NCBI GenBank assembly: GCA_006176705.1
Contig: QRFJ01000059.1
Location: 620,001 to 684,000, forward strand
Reading direction: 5' to 3'
DNA: 64,000 nt
From: Cocos nucifera
Lineage: Eukaryota > Streptophyta > Magnoliopsida > Arecales > Arecaceae
Under the pieces are notes generated by a model. That model worked only from the letters and a program-made list of their open reading frames with translations, did not search any database and was not told where the DNA came from. Every line of letters starts with the position of its first letter. Within the stretch, counting starts at the first letter, position 1. Positions 57,031 to 64,000 of the stretch are shown piece after piece. The translations under genes were made by a program, and so were the position numbers.

Positions 57031-58460
57031 TATTGACCCCATGATTGATTTTGATGATTGTCAAACTTTGAGTATTTAAGTATTTAACCATGTATTTCAA
57101 GAATGGATGTAGGTCTTTTCAGATTTTCAAGTTAAAATTATAAATTTATTAAGTTGAAGATCAAGAAAAAGTGACAAGGGGCAAAATTATAATTTTATGA
57201 AGTTGAAAAAAATCTATTTTGGAAGCTTCAAGAATAATCTTAGAAGATTTCTGATCTTTTGGAGGTAATTGCATAATTTTTGGATGCATAAATTAAAAAA
57301 AAATTAAGTTATAGCAAAAGAGTCAACCTAAGAGATGACCCCTAGGTCATCGCTTTTCAAAATGAGCTGCTCAGCACACTTGGCATGCAAACTGGATTGA
57401 TCTAGTCTGAGATTGAGCCAATCTAGTCTTAGTAGAAGCAAAAGATAGAAAGTACAGAAAGCTAGTTTTTCAAGATCTAAAAAATTGAGCCGACTCAGCT
57501 ATAAACTGAGTTGACCTAGTTAGGATTGAGCTGACCCAGTGATCGTAATGGCTAATTTTCTGTAACTTTTTTAAAAGATCATTTCTCTACTCCAACGGCT
57601 ATTTCAAGGCTTCCAATGGCTAAAACTGATCCTCAAGCTATCATAAAGAGTATAAAAGGTTAGAAAAATATTTGAAAAGGAGATCAAGTGGATTGAAAGT
57701 AGAAATCATTAAAATAGTGAGGTTTATTGGATATCTAAAAAAAAAGAGAGAAAAAAAAAGATCTTATGCATCAAATTTAGAGAGCTTCAAAATGTGATCA
57801 TCCTCATTCATTCAAGCTTTCTCTCAACCTTCAAAGAAGAGAATACAAAGCTTCAAAAGCCATCTTTCAGCCTCTCCATCAAATTTCAAAAAGAGTTTTT
57901 TTTATTTTTGTGCTAAATTTTATACTTGTATTTTTGTTTCTTTACAAATTTCTTTGGAAAAAAGAAACTTGGGGTGTAGGTTGGTCCGAGCCAAAAATTG
58001 GATAGTGTAAAGGTTGTGGTTGGTGCTCCTAGGTTAAAACCAACTGGATTGATAGTGAACTCGAGAAAACTATCAGTGTAGGATTATGGTTGGTGAGCCT
58101 GACAAAATCAACTAGATTTGTTTGTGATCTCGGATCAAAACAAACGCACTGTAATCTCGGATAATAGTAAAATTCTCAAGGAGATAGATTGAAAAGTGGA
58201 CATAGGTGCAGGATTACACCGAACCACTATAAAATCTTTATATGTTTGTTTTATGGGTTTGCTTTTCTTGCTTTTCTTATTTGCTTTACATATTTTCATT
58301 AGTTAGTTGCTTTTTATTCCGCTACTACACATTGCTCATTCACTATAAGCATTCAAGTTTTTCTTAATTAGAAGCACATATTTATTTTAGAGTATAATTT
58401 AGCCAAAAATTTTATATATCTAATTCATCCCTCCTCTTGGGTGGCCATACCTGGGCAACA
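57031..58460 (+). mobile_element. Solo LTR of a SIRE-like copia element
   Basis: Starts TATTGACCCCATGATTGATT (TG decayed to TA), continues tttgatgattgtcaaac, and ends CCCTCCTCTTGGGTGGCC to GGGCAACA. These are the ends typical of SIRE/Maximus copia LTRs. It is 1430 bp, with AATTC duplicated on both sides and no internal domain. If it is removed, gag continues in frame from 57030 into 58466. Confidence 0.88.
57651..57659 (+). promoter_or_regulatory. TATA box of the SIRE-like solo LTR
   Basis: TATAAAAGG about 620 bp into the LTR, in a plausible U3-R position. Confidence 0.6.
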
Positions 58461-58465
58461 AATTC
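58461..58465. repeat. Target-site duplication AATTC, right copy
   Basis: Matches 57026-57030. Confidence 0.88.
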
Positions 58466-59440
58466 CATCACCTTACTTACCTATGAATCCATTCTCAAGT
58501 GCCTTAGAATTATCCAATCCTTTTAACGAGAAAGGAGAATAAATTGATAAGATGATGGAATCAATAGACTTTCTAAGAACCATAAGTAAATAACACACTA
58601 GAAAAAGCTTCACCCATAATTTTTTTCTAAAATTCATTAAATCCCTATTTGGCTCATTATGAGGTGGATGATTTTGATGACGATGGGTACAATATAGAAG
58701 TAAATGATCAAATAGAGATATCCTACCCAAAACCTACACTATTTTTGATAGAAAAACTTGAGCCACCACCTAGCCCACCAATAGCTTTCTTATTAGAACC
58801 ACCAACTGATCAAGAATTGAAAGTACTTTCTGATATACCTACAGACACACTATCAGTGATACCTGCCCAAGAAGATCAACTTATAGGTATTCTAAAAAAC
58901 ATAAAGAAGCTGTTGAATGGGATACTGCTGATATAAAGGATAATGATTTTATAAATAATTTTTTTATATTTGGCACTATTTTTGAGGATGACCTCCAAAA
59001 TTTATCTACAATATTAAAATGATGTATGGAGGTAGATTTAAAATTAATTTAAAAAATATATCAAGATTTTGATCAGAAAGAGTTGATGCCAAAAAACATC
59101 ATACCTAGAAAAGGAAGTAGGATGGATCAGGTTATAGTTGAAGTAATTTCTAAACCACCACCCTCGATTTTAGCTCATCAAATACAATCCCTTCCTAGTC
59201 ATTATAAAAGTTATAGAATTTGATATAGCATGCTTGCTTTGAATACTTTATTGATCAGGGCTACGCTTGACCACCAAAAAGCATTCCATGGATGATTTTC
59301 TGCCATGATGACAAGGCCTCCTAATTGGCCCTATCATTTTGGAAACCTGAAGGATGTATTAAAATTGATTAGACCTAAAACTCCTTCCTAGGATTCGGTT
59401 GAAGATGTTAAACTTCATGCCTACTAGGAGGCAACCCAGT
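58466..59440 (+). pseudogene. Athila-like gag end and internally deleted pol
   Basis: After NPFSSALELSNPFNEK (gag tail) the frame near 58650-58936 reads EVDDFDDDGYNIEVNDQ, PPSPPIAF and ELKVLSDIP. QEDQLIGILKNIK and, one frame over, TADIK follow; this is the Athila pol segment just before RT (family form: EEQEEKLL...KKAIGWTIADIKGIS). It then jumps to FEDDLQNLSTILK at about 58980, which resembles the RT segment before the EKCHF block, so the RT palm with its YVDD is gone. A C-terminal pol scrap ends near 59430 at the GGAGGCAACCCA word. This element could move only with enzymes from a relative. Confidence 0.72.
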
Positions 59441-60483
59441 TTTAGCTTTTGCTTTTGCATTTTCTTTTTATTTTTAGTTTACCTTTCATTTAGGAATAAG
59501 TTAGAGGGAGAATTATAAACTCAAAATAAATAAAGAAAAACCTAGGCCGAAATGAGAACCATATTAGCCTAGGTGAACTCTTTTCTTATAATTTTCCTAT
59601 CATTTATCATACTTTATTATTTCTTTCCTCCATTTAGGATAATGAAAATTAAGTTGAGGAGGAAGGATAAATAAAAATAATTAAGTTCTCAAGCATAGTA
59701 ATAATTAATCTTATGTACATGATTTTATCCTGATTTAAAATTTTTTAAGTATTTTAATCAATGATTGATTAATAGTCTAGAGAATTTTTGAAATACTAAG
59801 GACCTAATTATTAAGAAAATCCAATGCATGGTTAGGTCTAGAACAGAATAAATTTTTGAGTGATTTTAAAACCTTCTTGTAGCCTAAATTCAATAAAAAA
59901 TCTATTTTATATGGATATGAGTGAAAAAAAATTGAAATAATTTTAAAAAAATAATAAAAAGTAAGTTCTAAATATTGGTTTAGTAACCAGATTTTATTGC
60001 CTAAGTAATGTTATTTGCATCAAAAAGTAGACAATATGAAGAAGCTTCTTATATAGTTAGTTTTAACCTATAGCCTATTTGACTGGAGTCAGTAAGTTCG
60101 AGAGGTATTCTACACCTAATACCCTAAAGCCAACTAGTATGGAAGTCATTGATCCAAAGCTTACTATAAGGGTTAGATAGAAAGTTTAAAGAGTTAAAAC
60201 ATTGTACTAGTTGTAAAAAAAAAAAATATTCCATACTTTAGCTCATGCTGAAGATAGAGGATTTAAAGAGCAAAGGTAGGAAATTATCATAGAAAAACTC
60301 TAAACTTTTATGTTCTTCACTTAACTACTATTTGGGATGGAATTAATAATCCGATGACGTATTTCTTAAATCTCTAACCAGATATCAACTAACTTTAGGA
60401 TGACCTAAAGAAGCTTTTACATCTTATCGAGTTAGTACATATTTTTTATTTTTTTCTTTTTACTCAAGGATGAGTAAAACTCA
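59441..60483 (+). other. Athila-like 3' untranslated region
   Basis: AT-rich, no protein visible. Ends with the actcaaggatgagtaaaac stretch common before the purine tract in this family. Confidence 0.7.
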
Positions 60484-60495
60484 AGTTTGGAGGTA
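60484..60495 (+). other. Polypurine tract of the Athila-like element
   Basis: AGTTTGGAGGTA abuts the 3' LTR at 60496. Confidence 0.78.
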
Positions 60496-62277
60496 TGATA
60501 ACTATCATAAAATTCATAAATAAAAGTATTAAAATATATAATATTTATTTTTTTAAAAAAAATTAATATTTTTTAATATTTTATAGGAGAAAATTGATTA
60601 ATATGAAGCGCTCGATTTATGGGTTCAAACAAATCAAATTTCATGAAAATCATAGCTAAATTGGAATTTTAATGAAGATTGGAAGATTAAATGAAAGAAA
60701 AAAGAGAATCGGCTTAGTTGGCTCGCTCGGCTTAGCCAACTCGACCGGCTCGACCAACTTGCCCAGCTTAGCCAGGCTTGTCAGCCAACCCAGACCAGCG
60801 CCAGCCCGCAATGCAAGCCCAGCTCACATGCGAAGAAAGCCCGCCAGCCCACTTCCCATCCAGCCCTAACATCAAGATGACGTCAGGAAACCACATGGTC
60901 CATGGTAGACCGGCAGCTGAGTCAGTATGCGTAGACCCTTAAAGGGTCTATGATATTAACCACACGGCTCACAGGATTAATTCAGTCATTTTATTTAGTA
61001 CGGTAGGCTCTAGTTGGCTGTGATCTTCAATGAGGTCGGTCCAGGTGGTCCATGGGACTAGTGAAGCATGATCCAACGGTCCTCAGTGCAGTTTGTTCAG
61101 ATCCAACAATGGACAGCAATTTCAATTTTGATCAAGAATTTTCAAAGCCTTTTTAGCACGATCGAATGGCCAAAAACATCCAGATCAATAGATCTGATGG
61201 TCTAGATTTAATCTAGTGCTGATCATGATGCTAGAAGGTGATTTTTGATGGATTTTGGGGCATTTGATCAAGATCCGATGGTCAAGAATCCCCTGATCTA
61301 TTAAATTCGAGCCAAACTTCAATTTGAGTCCAATAAGGACTCACAAACTCCTTTACTCATCTATTTAATTCCCTGATACACCAAACCTTCAGATAGAGAG
61401 CTCCTTGGTGGGGGAATTAGCCCTCCAAGTCTCTCTCTTTCTCTCTTCTTTCTTCTCCAAATAGCTCTTTCTTTTTATTTTTTTCTTCTTTCTTTTTCAT
61501 TTCTTTTTCTTTTCTTTTTTTTTGAGAGATCTGAAGATGCTGGGAGCTAGATAATTTTAAATCATGAGTAGCTAAAGATCGAATTCTAGAAGAGTAGATA
61601 AAGTCTTTGAGCATGGATTGTATTTTTTTTTCTTTAACTTTTATAATTTTTTTGTGCAATGAATGACATGTTCTCCTATCCAATCTTAATTCTTATTCTC
61701 CATGCATGAGATCCAATATTAACATACTTATTATTGATTGATATCTAAATAAACTATATTCATGGAGATGGATTGTGATCGGAAGATACAGTTCATGCTT
61801 GATTTAATTATTGATATTAAAAAAAATCATTAAAAAGCCATGTTATCAATTTTTAAAAATTAAAGTATTGAATAGCTTAGGATTTTATTGAGATGGATCA
61901 TGATCGGAAGATATGGTTTATGCCCAAAGAAAATGGGTTATGTCATAACTAAATTCTTAAAAATAATAAATTCTTCCATTAAAAAGAATTACCATAATCA
62001 TGCTACAGATGGATTTAAAATTCCAAAATACTTTTAATTAATCCAAAATTCTAATTAATTAAGTAGTTATTTTTTTTAATTTGCTAAATTATAATTTATT
62101 TTTTAATAACTTATTTAAATTTTTGCTTTAGAGATTAATTTAAAATTTTAATTTTTTTAACTAAATTAAATGCAACTCAACCTTCAATCTCTAAGGAAAT
62201 CAACACCCAACTCACCACTTTCCTAAATATTAAAATTGGATCTAATTTTTATTTGTTGCTATAATGATAAGCAATTA
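60496..62277 (+). repeat. Athila-like 3' LTR
   Basis: 1782 bp, matching 53245-54987 throughout. Its terminal CA has become TA. Differences to the 5' LTR are numerous but the order is unchanged, so the insertion is old. Confidence 0.9.
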
Positions 62278-63105
62278 TTGAACAAGAAAGATGGGAAGAG
62301 GATTGATCATAAGAGAATAGCCTTCTCTTGTTTCTCTCACAAAATCCTAGCCTCTCACCCAATAAAGGAACAACTTTCTCTAAAGATCACACATCAAGGA
62401 ACCACACCCCAATAGCTCATGCCCAAAGAAATCTCTCAGATTTTTCATGCCTCAAAAGCTCTTTAAAGGTTCATAACTCTTTGTCTTACAAAGGGCTGAA
62501 TATATAGAGTGCTAAAACTTAGAGTTGAAGATTCGAACGAAGTCTAATTTAAAATCTTTTCGAATAGAATCTTCACCAAACCCTAACTCTGTCAAGAGAG
62601 TGGGTGGCAAGGGGTTGGGCATCCTGATCTCACATGCTCAAACTCTTTTTGTGTGGAGAATAGGGGGCGACAGCTTAGGGCATGACACAAGGGAGGTGCA
62701 GTCTAACCTTTGGCCAAACATAAATTGGCCTAATCTAATTAGGCTCTTAATCTCTTAATCAAATCAAAAATTAATTAAGTCTAAAATCTGATCAAATCAG
62801 AATCTCATCATTCTTAGCAATTAGCTCATCTAATAACCTAATTGAATCGACCTAATTGAATCCAATTCAATTAGTCTTGATCTAATCTTCATAACTCAAT
62901 CAAATTGAGTCAATTAATAATTTAATTATTAATTAAATTTTTTAATTAATTATATTAGATTAATTATCAATCATATTGATAATTGAATCCTAAAATTGAT
63001 TCTTAATTATCATCTAATTAGATCGAAACTTCTGTATGTGTGACCCCATTAGTTTGAATGCTAAGTTGGTAGCACAGGAACAAGCTTCCTGTACTAATTG
63101 ATTAC
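62278..63105 (-). repeat. Copia LTR, second family, right of the gypsy insertion
   Basis: Continues the LTR of 52905-53244 (after TTGAA). The order ttctctcacaaaatcc, aattaatcaaatt-rich stretch and tgtgtgaccccattagttt parallels the reversed LTR at 19063-19700. It is cut at 63106 by a CACTA terminus. Confidence 0.75.
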
Positions 63106-63712
63106 CACTACAAAAAAGGGATATGGTAGTAGTTTATAACTGCTATCATAGTCCAAAAAATTGCTGCCATAAGCTATGGCAGCGGTTATTTAACCACTAC
63201 TACTGAAGCTGTCGCCGTAGCTCTATGATAGTAGTTGTTGTAATGATTGTTTGAATCACTGCCATAGATAGCCTATTGTAGCAGTTTATAAATTGCTGCA
63301 ATAAATCGACCTATAGCAGCGATTATGTAACCACTGCCATAGATTATCTATAACAGTGGTTACATAACCGCTGTCATAGGTTATTTATAACAGCGGTTAC
63401 ATAACCGTTGCTATAGATAATCTATAGCAGCGATTTCTTAGCTACTGCCATAGATCTAATGCAATGATTGGTACCATTTACATCAGAGATCTATGACAGC
63501 GGTTGGCATGGATATGGCAGTGGTTATAAAATCACTACTATAGATCTTGAAGAATTAAAAAAATTAAAATTTTTATTTTTTTATTTATTTTACCTGATTA
63601 ATATAGATATATAACATGAAAAAATATAATAAACATAAAAATTATTCTAAAATACTAAATTTTTTTATCAAATAAAATTTATTATAATATTTTTTTAAAA
63701 AAATAAAATATA
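63106..63712 (-). mobile_element. CACTA element end: terminal repeat and subterminal repeats
   Basis: Starts CACTACAAAAAAGGGATATGG, followed to about 63545 by direct and inverted ctatggcagcggttatgtaac-type words. As the gene beside it reads toward this end, it is the 3' end of an element that continues beyond the window. These repeat words differ from the attagcgatggc family, so it is a distinct CACTA family. TAC at 63103-63105 may be the 3-bp target duplication. Confidence 0.88.
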
Positions 63713-64000
63713 TCAAAAGTTGCCTAAATCTACATCATCGTCGTCATCACCGGGAGCTGAAGCCAGAGCCGAAGTTGGAGCTAGAGCCAGAGTCGAAGCT
63801 GGAGCTAGTGCTAAAGCTAGAGCTAGAGCTGGAATGCGGGCAAACATACCCTCGAAGCCCATGACTCTAAAATACGTGCTGAGCGTCGACATCATGTCTC
63901 TCACGATGTTCTTCAGATGAGATGCGCGCTCCTCAGCCCGATCTATCTGCATCGCAGCATGATCTGTCCATGCTAATGCCTCCTTAAGCTCCTCCCAACT
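63713..64000 (-). CDS. TNPA-like CACTA protein, C-terminal part (open at the window edge)
   Basis: 95 codons are visible with no internal stop; the frame is open at 64000. It begins SWEELKEALAWTDHAAM, continues QIDRAEERASHLKNIV, MSTLSTYFRVMGFEG, then an Ala- and Leu-rich tract and an acidic end DDDDDVDLGNF with TGA at 63713. WTDHAA and ID-x-AEER followed by a helical repeat is the C-terminal pattern of plant En/Spm TNPA-type proteins (Ptta/En/Spm). The Ala/Leu tract is encoded by a degenerate hexamer array (gctagagcc types at 63755-63830). The protein would bind the element's subterminal repeats. This is the least damaged transposon frame in the window. Confidence 0.75.
   Translation of the reverse strand, partial: SWEELKEALAWTDHAAMQIDRAEERASHLKNIVRDMMSTLSTYFRVMGFEGMFARIPALALALALAPASTLALAPTSALASAPGDDDDDVDLGNF

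Larger units (their letters stand above)
53245..62277 (+). mobile_element. Athila-like Ty3/gypsy element, non-autonomous, with a nested solo LTR
   Basis: Two LTRs starting TGATAACTATCATAAAATTC (53245 and 60496), a degraded tRNA-Asp-type primer-binding site after the first, and a purine tract before the second. The conserved GGAGGCAACCCA word after pol lies at 59427-59438. Gag and Athila-like pol pieces occur inside, but most of RT and all of integrase are missing. Internal length is about 4.1 kb after removing the nested 1430-bp LTR and its duplicated target, too short for a complete Athila. Confidence 0.88.

Noticed and set aside
53245..62277. Calling the Athila-like element autonomous
   Set aside because: No YVDD core, RNase H or integrase could be found in any frame between 55011 and 60483.
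63720..63920. Open frame on the plus strand opposite the TNPA-like gene
   Set aside because: Shadow of the hexamer array; the minus frame carries the conserved WTDHAA and AEER motifs.

Overview
This window is plant nuclear DNA, almost certainly monocot. I suspect a palm from the style of its long-LTR copia elements, but that is inference. It is a gene-poor, repeat-rich block. I find one candidate host gene (a short intronless protein on the minus strand at 27774-28037, with its own TATA box). Nearly everything else is transposable elements in several nested layers. No bacterial-type operons, CRISPR arrays, rRNA or tRNA genes were seen, and I found no new multi-gene system; the interest lies in the nesting history and in several unusual repeat structures.

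Layout. 1-619: unassigned AT-rich DNA. 625-13362 (minus): a structurally complete Ty1/copia element with about 2.3 kb LTRs, a GCTTC target duplication, a primer-binding site matching initiator tRNA-Met and a polypurine tract. Its 3' LTR is split by a solo LTR of the same family in opposite orientation (1882-4155, target duplication CCGTT). 13368-25300: decayed copia elements of a second family (coding remnants, one full-length 2.87 kb LTR at 15913-18779, other LTR pieces in both orientations) plus the 3' end of a CACTA element (20561-21811). 25300-28640: low-copy DNA with the candidate gene and a segmental duplication whose second copy lies at 39413-41060. 28640-29720: extremely AT-rich tract, interrupted by a complete but inactivated Ty3/gypsy Tat-clade element (29721-38747, target duplication ATAAT). 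That element has gag, protease, RT, RNase H, a second (archaeal-type) RNase H and integrase, and a tandem-repeat array before its 3' LTR. 38880-43400: low-copy DNA with a Tourist-like MITE and a poly(A)-ended insertion, then LTR-like DNA. 44266-51520: a copia tail, then CACTA-derived sequence containing a roughly 1 kb foldback hairpin, a cytosine-rich block and transposase exon remnants. 51521-52904: tandem repeats of about 133 bp. 52905-63105: a minus-strand copia LTR split by an Athila-like non-autonomous gypsy element (53245-62277), itself carrying a SIRE-like copia solo LTR (57031-58460). 63106-64000: the start of another CACTA element with the 3' end of a TNPA-like gene.

The elements are not expected to be active. 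Premature stops sit mostly where Trp, Arg or Gln codons are conserved in the family, and a primer-binding site differs from the family sequence only by C-to-T and G-to-A changes. This pattern fits long-term cytosine methylation and deamination. Nesting gives a relative order: the second-family copia LTRs are oldest, then the Athila-like and large copia insertions, then the solo LTRs inside them.
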